The notes: a model not told the origin generated them from the letters alone. A DNA stretch of 64,000 nt from Diphasiastrum complanatum (GCA_029204225.1 CM055093.1:31569777-31633776); one strand, 5' to 3'; shown: positions 1-11,426, counted from the first letter of the stretch. Numbers and translations are program-made.

Positions 1-482
1 TGACTGCATTCTTCTCAAACTAGTCTTGCTTCCACATACAATATCCTGTTTGGGGCTGACCTTAAAGTAGGTTGCATAGTCTGAAACTCTGTGATAGTGA
101 AACTTGTACAGTACAATCTTCAAGGAAAGACGCTGCACATGGCTAGCACAAGGCATCATACATGCATAAGAAAGAAACTAGCAACATAGTTTTAGATCAG
201 TTCCCTAGCTTAAATTTATGAAGTAGTTTTCAAAGGAACAAAGCAAGAATTGGCCTTGGGAACTATTTGAATGGATTTAAGCTTCTCACCGTTCGAGGCT
301 TGTTAACTGATGCATAATCCTCTAAATGACTAGCAGATTATGTGAGAGATGTAATATGATAATTTGGAACACATCAAGATGAAGATTGCTGTACTTATTC
401 ACTGAAACTTTCTTTTGGCATTATACAAAGTAGTAATGCTTAATGCTTTTATGTTCTTTGGAACAAATTTTTTCATCTGCAG
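1..482 (+). other. Probable intron 5' of the DOG1-domain exon
   Basis: No credible open frame lies here on either strand. The right end has a pyrimidine-rich run followed by CTGCAG, which makes a good 3' splice site with AG at 481-482. I therefore read most of this stretch as the last intron of the gene whose terminal exon starts at 483. Earlier exons must lie to the left of the window. Confidence 0.45.
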
Positions 483-923
483 ATGCTTGTTGCTGATCAG
501 AATGTAATTACAGCAGTATGTTCCAGAGATTGGTCTAAAACAAGAGTGGCAGTGGAAGAAAAAGTTTCAAAATTGAGGGATCTTCTTATACAGGCTGACA
601 GTCTTCGCTCCCAGACACTCCATGAGCTTTACTCAGTCCTTGATCCAATACAAGCGGCCAAATGTAGTATAGCTGCATTTGAACTTGCTTTTGCTATCAA
701 TACCTTCACTGGATCCTTATTAAGATCTAGCCCATCAGGATCTCGGGCAGTTGAGCATGACACCTCTAATGGAAAAGGTGTTTATAAATCGATCTCGGAG
801 AAAGAAAAAATCAGTGAAAAGAGAGAAGTTGCAGACCATCACTCATCATCAGTGGAAATTGAGCCTCTAAAACATTTTTCTTTGGAAGGGTCTGGAGGGG
901 ATGAAAAAGGAGATTGCTCATAA
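483..923 (+). CDS. Terminal exon of a DOG1-domain protein (TGA-bZIP or DOG1-like)
   Basis: The open frame runs 146 codons from directly after a 3' splice site to TAA at 921-923. Around residues 33-75 it reads LRDLLIQADSLRSQTLHEL followed by an LDPIQAAKCSIAAFELAF stretch. This matches the end of the DOG1 domain, where TGA bZIP factors and DOG1-like proteins show (Q/E)AD.LR..TL...ILT..QAA..L.A. The tail after residue 80 is hydrophilic, rich in Ser and Glu, and shows no domain. The first codon is ATG, but because it follows a splice acceptor in phase 0 it is more likely internal than a true start. The DOG1 domain is a plant-specific helical module; in TGA factors it sits C-terminal to the bZIP. 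Which subfamily this is cannot be decided, because the bZIP region, if any, is outside the window. Confidence 0.55.
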   Translation: MLVADQNVITAVCSRDWSKTRVAVEEKVSKLRDLLIQADSLRSQTLHELYSVLDPIQAAKCSIAAFELAFAINTFTGSLLRSSPSGSRAVEHDTSNGKGVYKSISEKEKISEKREVADHHSSSVEIEPLKHFSLEGSGGDEKGDCS

Positions 924-1220
924 GGAAGTGCAAATTGTTCATATTTGCAAACACCTGATGAGAGTTATCACGTGCTCATTTGTGATTCAAGCTGAATTTT
1001 GAGTCCTGATTACATTTTAGTGCTCAGATTAACTTTGGAATGTCACATTTTGCAAAAGACATGGCAAGCTTGTCTTTTGTGTCTCAAACTTCACTGTTTC
1101 CTTGTAAGATATTGGATTCATGTAAAGTTCAATTTTTTTGCCAAAATAAATGTGCTCGTTGATTTTTATACATATAAACTGAACATGCATTGTGTGGGTA
1201 TAGAAGAATTTTGAGGACTA
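924..1220 (+). other. Probable 3' untranslated region
   Basis: The stretch directly follows the stop codon of the DOG1-domain exon. It is T-rich and contains an AATAAA-like signal near 1145, as expected of a plant 3' end. The true cleavage site is not visible. Confidence 0.35.
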
Positions 1221-1840
1221 CCTTTTCCAGGCTTGCAGCTGCTTGTCTCTGTTCACTTCCTGAAGGGCCTTAAACTGTTGTCTCTATTATCAATCTTGGT
1301 TCACTTCAATTAATCACTTAGAAATCATTTCCTCATGTTTTTATACCATATTCATGGTGAAAAGTTACAACATAATAAGGAATCAACTGCTTTCTTAGTA
1401 TCTCAATCTTAAAGAGGGATTAGGTTGTTGTCAGATTATAGTGTATCAACTGTTGGATCAACTAGCCCTCCTATCAAAGCAGACTCGGCCTCCATCAAAG
1501 AGCCCCTCAATCAACCCAATCCTCAAGAGAATAAAAAACATGAGAAACAGATAAATTAACCGCAATGAGAGAAAACCCTGCTAAACAATAATTTAAACAC
1601 ATTCCGTAGGTTTTTGCCATGTTTGATAAACACCAAAATCATTGCTCAGGTTTGGAATTCTAAAAAACAAATAGTTGTCACAATTCAGTGTAAAAAGATT
1701 TTAACAACATTCAACCAAGCAAGTGCAGCCTGCCTTATACTCTTTTTGCACATGCTCAGAGATAAGTTTATTATCGTATTGCTGTAGGTGACTGATGACT
1801 CGGGAATCTCTTTGCATGCAAATTATTCCAAACCATAGAA
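1221..1840. other. Intergenic, nothing recognised
   Basis: Both strands are full of stops. There is no repeat, RNA gene or retroelement motif that I can support. Confidence 0.4.
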
Positions 1841-2310
1841 CCCACGGTTCCAAGAACCGTGGGTCTTAGGAACCGAGTGAACTATGGTACTGTTCAATTG
1901 TCAGTTCCTATATCAAGAGACATGCAGACTTAGGAGCATTGAGGATCTAAGTGATTCCTCGTGCTACCAGTCTTGCCTTCCTTTGACCGATCACTCCATT
2001 GGCATTGTACTTGATCTTAAAGATCCATTTGCAATCAATGATATTGCAACTAATAGGAGCTTCGACTAATGACCACGTCTGGCTCTTGATCAGAGAGGAA
2101 TACTCTCTATCCATGGCTCTTCTCCAGAGATTAGAGTCTGGTTTTGGCCCTTTTCCTCGCAAAACCCATGGTAAAAAAAAAATTATTTAATTAGTTAATC
2201 CACGGTTCACCATGGTTCTTGGGACCAAACTTTATGAATCGTATGGTTCACAGTACGGTTCCAAGAACCGTGGTGAACTGTGGACGGTTCACGGGAACTA
2301 TGTTCCAAAC
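1841..2310. repeat. Foldback/MITE-like cluster of ACGGTTC palindromes
   Basis: A perfect hairpin lies at 1841-1863 (CCCACGGTTC, loop CAA, GAACCGTGGG). A second palindrome with the same core lies at 2255-2271. The stretch 2201-2225 is an imperfect inverted repeat of 2257-2283. The two clusters flank a Copia reverse-transcriptase fragment. This looks like a foldback or MITE-type element, either interrupted by the Copia piece or generated from a Copia LTR. I see no clear target duplication. Confidence 0.45.
1947..2162 (-). pseudogene. Copia reverse-transcriptase N-terminal fragment
   Basis: On the minus strand the frame reads WRRAMDREYSSLIKSQTWSL, then DCKWIFKIKY and KARLVARG. This is the classic start of a Ty1/Copia reverse transcriptase (W..AM..E..SL..N.TW.LV, CKWVFK, KARLVAKG). 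Only about 70 residues remain, with no YVDD motif, integrase or LTR. It is closest by eye to the minus-strand Copia at 45.4 kb, which carries the same EYSSLIK-TWSL wording. It is a dead relic between the two palindrome clusters. Confidence 0.85.
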
Positions 2311-4382
2311 AAATAAATGAATGGAGTTGTATTTTGTGCGTTCTGATTGCCTAACAGAGGATCTTAAAAATTAATTCATACTCTAAAAACAAGAGTACCC
2401 TAACACTGAGTTTTCGTCTGTTTGCTTCCTTTTAATTAACCGAAATTGCAGATCTACTGGCTCCTCAAATCTGGGTATAAATGTCCTAGAGCATACATCC
2501 TGATATAGCCACCTCTATGAAAAATGTGTAATCCTCCATGACTATGATATTTTTCTAATGATGAGTTTCTTAGTCATGGACTTCTAGAAGCCTATCGTTA
2601 TTTCCTACGCCATTTGAATATTTCAGTAACTTACAAGTGGTAACTTATGATTAGAAAAAACTATGGGAGGACATTTTATGATTTTTTTTCATCCCAATAA
2701 GCAAATTTGTACACTAGATAATGTGTGCCATTGGGTGGAATGGGAAAGGAGACTTGAACTCACAGAAAATACACTTGATGTGCAGTGCTAATTACTATTT
2801 CTTTCAATTTCTAGTCATAAACCTAGCATCATGGAGAGATTACGCTTCTTCAATATTTTTCTTACTTCTAGGTAAAAATTAGCATGTATGAGCCGTTTTC
2901 CACCATACTACTTTTGAGCCTATACTTGTCATGTCATTGATGGCATGTTGAATCCATATGCAATTCAGATTTTACCTTATCAAAGAGGACTTACATGAGT
3001 TTGTGAAAATTAATGCTAATGGATATCATCAATCCTAAATTGTGGACATTAGCAAGCAAAAGGATCATTTTTATAACATTAACTCATTCTCCCAAAAAGC
3101 TTTACTAACTTTTAGTGGCATAAATTGCCTTTCCTGCTTTGAAATATGCTCGGGCTTCAAAAACCTATGCACGAAATTTTTTAATCTCTCATCAGTCTGC
3201 ATTATGGGGTTTGGAAAGATTACATGAACATATAGTTTATAACTTTGAGCAATCTTCTAAATGGAGATGCCACATGTAGAAAGGATGGAAATCTAGTTGC
3301 TTGTATTTAATACTCATTCTGTTTTATCACCCTAAAGTAGGACACATTTTAGTGTAAATGTTGATGTATTATTATATTGAGATACACCAATAAAGGAAAA
3401 ATGAGGGATACTTGAGTCTCAACTCTTTTATTATGTTGGTGAGGTGTAAGTTCTAAGAAAAAAATGAACCAATTCGTTGAAAGTCATAAGAGAAGAATGT
3501 TTTTAGAATGTAATGACGACTCATGCCATTTCAAGTGTGAACAAACTTATTGCATGTAATTATCTATGTTAGTTTTTATTTATTATGTGGATTAGAATGT
3601 TAACTGCAAGCAAATATATCCTAGTTTCACAAATTTTTTGTATTGTAGAGGCTTGCCATTTCGATTTCCAATATATAATATGGGAAGTTTGTAAACTCTA
3701 GGAAATGCTAAAAAGGGTATATTGGTAAATTGGATGAGTGAAACTACAAAGCATTTGTGATTGTTGTAGATAGAGTTGAATGAGAAAATATTTTATTGTA
3801 CACAATCATTTGGGTATGAGATGTATATCTATAAATCAAAAAATTTCAAGCCATAATGTATGTTTATGTAATGTCTCTCTTTAGATGGAAGTGTCTCCAT
3901 TTTATGTAATTAATTGCATTGGTAATTTGAGATGATCGTGACATTGGTATAGATGTGATAAAAAAACAAGAACTTAGAAAGTGATTTGGGCTATGCCATA
4001 ACATCCTGTTAGGCTACCCTTTTGAGGCAAATGATACAACCCTTGGATTTTATGCATACGCTCATAGCCTTTGTAGCAAAAAGTATATAGATCTCATGTC
4101 ATTTGATGCAAAAACGATGGATGAACATGTTATGAAGTAAATTGCAAGGTATGTACTTCATAGCAAGAAGTGTGTAGAATCCTTAAATGTGCAAGAAAAT
4201 TCACCACTTATTATTATTTGGAATTGATCTTTGTGCGATAACTTTCAAAAATGACATAAACTTAGCTAGAAAACAATGCACCACATGGATACTATTTAGT
4301 TTTAAACTTCTTTGGATCAAAAGCATCAACCATTTTTATCATAAAAAGTAAACTTTGAAATGAAAAGATTAATTAAGCAATG
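2311..4382. other. Long AT-rich intergenic stretch, no gene seen
   Basis: About 2.1 kb without a supportable gene; all open frames are short. Weak coding-like wording is broken by many stops on the minus strand between about 3990 and 4330. That could be decayed 3' exon sequence of the gene that ends at 4406, but I cannot support it. Confidence 0.4.
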
Positions 4383-4405
4383 CTAGTAATAGAATATGCG
4401 CATAC

Positions 4406-5501
4406 CCTTCTCAATCTTGGTCATGAAAGCTTTCAGTCGGTTGTTGCCATCCCACACAAGAAACATTTTGTTGCTCAAATGGGCCCACTCAGGGCATGTG
4501 GCAATTTCATTCTTGAATTCAAGGTTCACCTCTTGCCATAGAGGATCCCAATCTGATATAATTGTAGGAGTCAATTCGTGCTCACTACCGTCAAGGCCCC
4601 TAATAGAGAGGATGACTGATCCCTTCGACTCGAGGAACCCAAATCTCTCAAACTCATACATCATTTTTGATAGATCCTCTTTGATAGTTCTTACGGCTTC
4701 ATTTGGCACAAGCCTACATAGCGAGATATGTGGAGGGGGAATAGATGCCTTTACTCTCAAACGATCCAAAACAATTTGGCATACATTAGTTTGTAATACA
4801 TACGATCTAGGAGTATCTTGGTTTTTTGATGTTCCTTTTCCTATAGACAATGTAAAACAATAATGTTAAGCCAAAATCCGTGTAAATTCCAAAATTTTAG
4901 TGTAATAAACTTAAAATTATTTAAAAAATGCAAAAGTTAGCAAATTCGGCTGAGTTAAGTGTTTGAAAACCTTTTTTGGGGGTGTCAGTAATGGACAACA
5001 CCTTTGAATTAGATGCTTCATCTGTGGTTGCTTTCCCTATAATCAATCAAAGTACAAAATGTATGTAGTAAAAGTATGTGTATACATTTTTTTTTCTTTT
5101 TCTTTCTCAAACGGTTTTTGTTTTATTGCCATGAAAAGACAGTTTGTTCTGAATCGCCATGGGATGTAAGAGCATTAACATTTTATGTAGATTGTCAATA
5201 AAAATACCTTCTGAAACTGAATCAACAGAAGGATTTGCATCCTCCTATCTGAAGCTGTGGCATCCTCTGAAGTATCATTATTATCCTCCTATGCACTACA
5301 TCGGCTAGCAATAGGGCTCTCATTATTTACCTCATAAGCTTGAGTTCCAAACACACCGACGGGCATGTCCTCCATGACTGGTGATGGGGGGATGGAGGTG
5401 GGTGGCAGAAATGTTATGGACAGTTGGCTATCACAGCTCTCACGTCTGCAACATGATCTAAGATTGTACCTAGAAAAATCAGTGAATGCTGAGGACTCCA
5501 T
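4406..5501 (-). CDS. Spliced gene, possible ParB/sulfiredoxin-like domain protein
   Basis: Proposed minus-strand exons are 5331-5501 (ATG at 5501, 57 codons, donor GAG|GTAAAT), 5208-5244 (37 nt) and 4406-4840, which ends at a possible donor G|GTATGC or runs on to a stop at 4383. The phases join cleanly (0, then 1). The third exon carries ISLCRLVPNEAVRTIKEDL, then FGFLES, and near its end VWDGNNRLKAFM. A start motif of the type L.PNE.VR followed much later by DGNHRL..AM is the layout of ParB/Srx-fold proteins, where the DG(N/H)(N/H)R loop binds nucleotide. The fold call is inference from motifs only. An alternative acceptor at 5289-5290 and an extra cassette near 4996-5030 (it starts GGAAAGCAACC) do not keep frame. 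The 3' end is unresolved, so the gene may continue or be truncated. Confidence 0.4.
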
Positions 5502-5565
5502 AACTAGGTATGAAACAATGTAGAGCAAGTTAGCTCAAAATAAAGTATGTTCCACAAACATGAAA

Positions 5566-5568
<3 letters not shown>

Positions 5569-5619
<51 letters not shown>
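5569..5619. repeat. (CT)n microsatellite, about 25 units
   Basis: A perfect CT run lies 70 bp upstream of the ATG proposed at 5501 on the minus strand, where it reads as GA. GA/CT runs near plant promoters are common, so a 5'-leader role is possible but not shown. A looser CT-rich patch follows at 5700-5720. Confidence 0.9.
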
Positions 5620-5622
<3 letters not shown>

Positions 5623-5944
5623 CGTTTCTGGTCCATGATAAATGCGTTGTTTACACCTTCATACTCTTTCTTTCTCTTTCTACTGCTATCCATTGCCCAT
5701 CTCTCTCTCTCACTCTCTCAATGGCTGAGGAATTAGGATGGCTGATGGTGGATGGGAGTGGATAGGCTGTAGGCAAAATGGAGAGATGAAGACAAACCCT
5801 AAGCCATTGGAGGGGGCCGGGCAGATGGAGACGGGATGGCCAGGGAATGCTGAAGGCTGAAGGTTGAAGTTGAACCCTACTATGTTGATGGGTGCAATTT
5901 GAAAGTTGAAAGAGTTGAAGCCTACTATAATTGGTTCAACTGCA

Positions 5945-6150
5945 AGCCAGAGATGCGTCACGATGTAGAAATGAAGCCTCTTTTTGAAGCTTAGCTACAG
6001 GCCAAAGACATGTCACGATGCAGAAACGAAGCCTCCTTTTGAAGCAGTTCCAAAGCCTCTTTTTGAAGCTTAGCTGTAGGCCAGAGACGCATCACGATGC
6101 GGAAACGAAGCCTCTTTTTGAAGTAGTTACAAATCCTCTTTTTGAAGCTT
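5945..6150. repeat. Tandem repeat, about 56-79 bp unit, three copies
   Basis: Copies start at 5945, 6001 and 6080. Each begins GCCAnAGAnnnnTCACGATG and continues into GAAnGAAGCCTCnTTTTGAAG. The third copy is followed by a further partial CCTCTTTTTGAAGCTT. The open frames across it are by-products of the repeat. Confidence 0.8.
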
Positions 6151-6179
6151 ATCACAGGTATGGGTGCAGCCTCCACCCA

Positions 6180-6428
6180 CGGAGGAGTGGGGGTAGGGAG
6201 TAGGGGTTCGGTGGGTTGGGGTGGTGAGAAGGAGACACGAAGGGGCAGGGTTAGGGAGTGGGGTGGGGAGAGGGAGACGAGGGATGGGTAGGGAGTAGGG
6301 GCAGGGGAAGGGAGTAATGGTAGGGGTAGGGATCGGAGGGGCGGGGAAGGGAGTAGGGGTGGAGATAGTGAGCGAGGTGGTGAGAAGGAGACGTGGAGTA
6401 GGGAGGAGTAGGGGTAGGGAGTAAGGGC
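6180..6428 (+). repeat. G-run-rich degenerate minisatellite
   Basis: The plus strand is built of degenerate GGGTAGGGAGTAGGGG-like words with dozens of runs of three or more G. It has strong potential to form G-quadruplexes. It ends exactly where the Copia LTR begins. It is not the plant telomere repeat TTTAGGG. Confidence 0.75.
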
Positions 6429-7967
6429 TATTGGAAATTAAGCCCACAGTTGTCTCCTTGGTGAATCATAACTTAGACAGCCAATAATTTGAAGAACGTC
6501 TACAACGAGCTTCCGGCTGATCTCCAGCAAAGGGTAACCAATCCTATTATAATTTCAAGTTCAGATGTTAAGTTTAATAACTTGAAGTCATTGAAAACTT
6601 GGCCATCTTCAAGGACTTCCACAAACTTGCATTTAGAACAAGTCTGCAGATTTACATTACTTTTTAAATAGTCTGTAGAAATACACTAAGTGTCGCACAA
6701 TTCACATTTTTCACACTTTCTCGAAAACTGCGGAACTTGCCTTTGACTTCTTCCATTCAACTATTTTGAAGAAGTTAACTTGTTCACAATTCAATAGTTT
6801 AACTTTTTTCAACACCTTCGGCTTTTTCACATTTTCCTGAAAAATGCAAAGAAAGATGAATTCCAAAAGGTCCTCTATTTTTAAGGGTCAAACTGTTAAA
6901 GGCACCTTCGCCAACTTTTTAAGGGCACCTTAAAGTTGTTTTAAAGGCACCTTCGGCTTTTTCGCATTTTTCCGAAAAGTGCGAGAAAGTAAAATTGTTA
7001 AAGACATCTTCGCTTTTTAAGGGCACCTTTGGCTTCTTCGCATTTTTCCAAAAAGTGCGAGAAAGTTAAACTGTTAAAGACATCTTCGCTTTTTGGAGGG
7101 CACCTTCAACTTTCTAAGGGCACCTTCGGCTTTTTCGCAAAATCTCAAAGAGAGAGAAAAATGTCGAAGGTCGTCTAAATTGCGTTCCCAAGTCACTTCC
7201 CGAAATTCGCAAAGTGAGAGAATTTGCGACGTCCTCGTCCACGTCAACGATCCTGATTTGTTGACCGTATACACTATGTATAGTTGTCATGAAAGCCACA
7301 TACTTCCAAGTCCAATGGCTTTCCTAATTAGGTGACAATCATTCTATGTAATTAGTACATGGATGAAATCTATAAATAGATCATCCAAGAACTGATTATT
7401 GGTTGCTCCGTCCATGAGACGTATTATTTGAGCCTCCCAGTTACGCCATCAATTTTTGGTTGTAATTGCTATTTGTATTGTGCTTCAGTGTAATATAGCA
7501 GCAACACGTTTTTATCTGTGTACAATGTAGATGAATGCTTGTTGTGATTGAATGCACTTTCATCGTTGTTTGATCGCGCTTGTTTACTCACTCTGATCAG
7601 AACACAGACGTTTATGACTCAGTTTCTAATTAGACGATGGGTGTCTTTGACGCCTGAGAAACTCGCGATATCATACTGCTCTTCCATTTATTTCAGAACC
7701 ATATTTCACATTGAATCTGATTTCCAGTAATACCACACAAAAACCATTTCTAATCTCTTCGGTGGACTGTACTCTTGTTTTTAAAGTATGAATTAATTTT
7801 TAAGATCCTGTTGGACAATTAGAACACCTAAAGTTGTGATTACATTTAGCATGAGCTGTCTATTAGACTGTTTTTGTATATAGCAGCTGATTGTAATGGG
7901 AGAGCTGTTCCACAATATTTCTGCTCTCTTCTCCGTTCGCGTTCTTCTATCTCCATTGCCCCCATCA
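6429..7967 (+). repeat. 5' LTR of Copia element 1
   Basis: It begins TATTGGAAATTAAGC and ends CCCATCA just before the primer-binding site. A TATA box (TATAAATAGA) sits at 7371-7380. Its U5 part matches the plus-strand sequence at 18,780-19,080. A tandem repeat inside it (about 6900-7140) has two to three roughly 100-bp units built on GGCACCTTCGGCTTTTTCGC and GAAAAGTGCGAGAAAG. These units are absent from the 3' LTR. Confidence 0.8.
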
Positions 7968-7970
7968 GAT

Positions 7971-7982
7971 TGGTATCAGAGC
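7971..7982 (+). promoter_or_regulatory. Copia primer-binding site (tRNA-iMet type)
   Basis: TGGTATCAGAGC, the standard complement of the initiator-Met tRNA 3' end used by plant Copia elements, lies 3 nt after the 5' LTR. Confidence 0.9.
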
Positions 7983-8137
7983 AAAGCTCATATAAACTAA
8001 GACATTAAGTTTGCTCTATCTGTATTACTGTTATCAATTCTCATATAGGTAGCTCTTCATCGCCATCATCCAACGAGGCTAGAGTCATTGACAAGTTCAA
8101 TGGTTCTAACTTCTACATCTGGAAGTTAAAACTCTGG

Positions 8138-10850
8138 ATGATGTTGATAGATAGAGATCTTTGGGATGTAGTAGAAGGTGCAGATCTGCAACCAGAAGAT
8201 GGTGATCAAGCAAAGGCATGGAAGATCAAAGATCAGAAGGCCTTAGCATGTATCACACTCAATCTGGCCGACTCCCAAATATCCCACATTACCACATGCA
8301 AAACCTCTAAGGATGCATTAGATTTGTTATCAAATCTCTATGAGACTCATGATGTAACTACTAGATTACATCTTAGAAGGAAGTTCTTTACTCTTAACAT
8401 GTCTGATTCTACTGCCATCACTTCTCACATCAACAAGTTCAAGTTTTTATTGGATCAGTTATCGGCTGCAGGATGTTCTATTCAAGATGATGATGCCGTT
8501 ATGACCTTGCTTTCTTCTCTTCCAAAGTCGTATGAATACTTTGTGGTGATAATCTCCACAGAACCTGACCTCACTCTTCAAAAGGTGATTGGTCACCTAC
8601 TTCAAGAAGAAATAAAGAGAACGACTAGCAGCCTGTCTATCAAAGACAAATTCACGGCGAACATGTTATTAGTCTCTAAGATAATTGATGAGGGCTATAC
8701 GGTTACTTTCTCATCTGAGCAGTGTACAATATTCGAGGAAGATACTGATCTGACTACATGCACTAGAGTCAGAAATCTTTACGTACTCTCTAATTCAGTT
8801 GCATTGGCTAGTGTCTCTAATGAAAATGTAAACGATAGTGCTGTTCTGTGGCATAGTCGATTTGGACACGTGAATACAAGATCACTTTCCTATATGCATT
8901 GTAATAACTTAGTTGATGGATTGAATTTTCTTTCTTCATTAAATAGGAAATCTTTCTTTTGTGAATCATGCGTCTATGGCAAACACTCTAGAAGCAAGTT
9001 TCCCAAATCACATTCCATCAAAACAAAGCATGTATTGGATCTTGTACATAGCGATCTCTGTGGTCCTATGCCAACTCCATCATTAGGAGCTGCAATTTAT
9101 TTGATCGATTTCATAGATGATTATTCTAGATGGTCTACAGTCATGTTCATTAAGCAAAAATATGAAGCCTTTGAATGCTTTAAGAGATTCAAGGCCACGG
9201 GTGAGACACAAACGTCTACAAAAGTGAAGGCACTCAGAACTAATGGTGGTGGCGAATACATCTCTAACGAGATGTTCGACTACATGGCTGAACATGGTAT
9301 TAGAAGACAATTCACCACTTCCTATTCACCTCAACAGAACATGATTGCAGAAAGGAAGAATCGAACTCTTCTCAACTTAGCCAAATCCATGCTACATGAA
9401 GCACACCTACTTGCAAAGTTCTAGGCAGAAGCTGCTGCCACAGCCTATTATGTGCAGAACAGATCTAGCACCAAAGCCGTCAACAACAAAATTCCTTATG
9501 AAGTTTGGCATGGACACAAGCCTAGTGTCAGCCATTTAAAAATCTTTGGTTGTATATGTTTTTTTCACATTCCTAAACAGCTTAGGAAGAAGCTAGATCA
9601 TAGGACAAATACATGTATTTTCATTGGCTATCCTGATGAGCATAGAGCTTATAAAGTTTATGATCCATCCACCAATGTGTAATTTGTCTCTAGGGATGTA
9701 ATATTTCAAGAACATACATACTATGATTTCAAGCAACCATCGATAAATGATGCTATGTCATTTCATCCTATTTTACGTAGCATGGATTCTTCCAATGTTG
9801 ATGTTCTTTCTACAGAACCTGCAACTACAATTATAGAAGTTGAGCAGTCGACAGTACCTGTCATTAGACCAGACCAAGCTAGCTCGAACAAATCTAGAGA
9901 AATTCAAGAAGAAGTATCATCGCATCTTGGTCAACCAGACGTCCGCAGATCCTCACGGACTCGGACAGTTCCTGAGAGGTTTACACCTCAATCGTTCTGG
10001 ACTTCATCAGAAGAACCAGAGAGCCTAGCTGAAGCAATTAACTCCAAGGATGTTGTGAAGTGGCAAGAAGCTATGGAAAGCGAGTACAACTCACTTTTGA
10101 CAAATCATACCTGGACACTGGTTGACTTTCTCACTCACAAGAGAGTTATCGACAACAAGTGGATCTTCAAGAAGAAGATCAACTATGATGGTTCTATTGC
10201 TAAATGGAAAGCATGGCTGGTGGCTAAAGGATTCACTCAAGTTTAAGGAGTGGATTACCAAGAAATTTTCAGTCCTATCATCAAGATGCAGTCAATCAGG
10301 ACTCTGATTGCATTAGCAGCCGTAGAAGACCTCAAAATGCACCAAATGGATGTCAAGACAACATTTCTCAATGACAATGTCGAAGAGGAGTTGTATACCT
10401 TCCAACCGAAAGGATTCAAAGGCAAAGGCCAACATCACAAAATGTGCAAGTTGCACAAAGCAAGCTACGATCTGAAACAGGCCGCAAGAGCATGGTTCGA
10501 TAGAATCAACTCTTATCTCATTCAATTGGGATTTGCAAACAATTCAATTGACTATAATATTTATTCAAAGCATATAGGCACCAATTCAGTTCACATAGCT
10601 CTTTACGTAGATGATGCATTTATTTTGTCTAACGACACCTCTCTTCTGCACACTACTAAGAGTGATCTGTCAAAGGAATTTGACATGACTGATTTAGGAG
10701 CTATCCATTCTTTGTTAGGAATTCACATTATCAGAAATAGACTTCAAAAGAAGATCTATCTTAGTTAGCAGGATATCTAAAAGGCATTTTAGAAAAGTTT
10801 CATATGTCTGATTGCAAACCAATTGATACTCCAATAGATCCAAGTATAGT
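8138..10850 (+). pseudogene. Copia element 1 gag-pol, first part
   Basis: One reading frame runs the whole way to 10,768, broken by TAG at 9422, TAA at 9680, TAA at 10,244 and TAG at 10,766, then a 1-nt frameshift before HMSDCKPIDTP. Gag (UBN2 type, residues 1-170) ends HLLQEEIKRTTSS and passes directly to LLVSKIIDEGYTVTF, which normally follows protease. The CCHC knuckle and the DSG protease are thus missing by an in-frame deletion. The pre-integrase motif (LWHSRFGHVN, CESCVYGKHSRSKF) and integrase follow. The catalytic motif LRSDNGGEY has become LRTNGGGEY, which removes the second Asp; the Glu in AERKNRT is kept. Reverse transcriptase retains YVDDAFIL. The frame stops at the insertion at about 10,855. 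The element could not move on its own proteins. Confidence 0.9.
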
Positions 10851-10892
10851 CGGTCGACTTTTGATGGACTCAACTCTGTCAACTTTGTATGC

Positions 10893-11040
10893 AGAGTATG
10901 GACGCTCAGCTCGGTCCACAGTGAATTCAGAGCATGGACGCTCGGCTCAGTGCACAATGATTGTAGAGTATGGGGGCTTGGCTCTATGAGCAGTGTATGT
11001 AGAGTATTGCTCGGCAGTGTATGGAGACTAGAAATTTCTG
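10893..11040. repeat. 36-bp tandem repeat, four copies
   Basis: AGAGTATGG-type starts fall at 10,893, 10,929, 10,965 and 11,001, exactly 36 bp apart, with GCTCnGCTC cores. It lies just inside the insertion that interrupts Copia element 1. The 36-bp period is a multiple of three, but stops occur in each frame after the third unit. Confidence 0.85.
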
Positions 11041-11426
11041 AAAACATTTGGAGCAAGAAAAGCAAGAAATAGCTAAAATGCAGCTATACTAGTTAGTGGA
11101 AACCTATCTCCGGCATCGGCGCCACTGTAAGGTCAAAGATCTCTTGTAGTAGTAGCCCTTCCGCCTGTCAACAAGGGTTAGAACACTGATAGGTACCTAG
11201 CTATGTAAAGATATTACTTTTAGATAGTTTTCTACTTCTTACACTAACACTACCACCTTTAACACTACCCTCACTAACTCTACTCCACTAAGCTAGCGTT
11301 CAACATGAATTGTAGTGAAAAGAGATGGGAGAGAGAGAGAGTTAGATGGATAGAAGGATCATAGAAGGTAGAGGAATAGAGAGATAGAGAGAGAGAGAGT
11401 GTGTGAGTGAGAGAGTGAGGAGGGAC
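11041..11426. other. Left arm of the DNA inserted in Copia 1
   Basis: No gene. It ends in a GA-rich stretch (11,325-11,420) directly before the left LTR of the nested element. I found no matching sequence on the right arm, so the outer inserted element remains unidentified. Confidence 0.35.

Noticed and set aside
4396-4863. 155-codon plus-strand frame
   Set aside because: It is the complement of the better-supported minus-strand exon, which has splice sites and motif content.
4996-5030. Extra exon (GGAAAGCAACC...) in the 4.4-5.5 kb gene
   Set aside because: Including it breaks the reading frame into the third exon and its donor (GTGTTG) is poor; it may be an alternative or dead exon.
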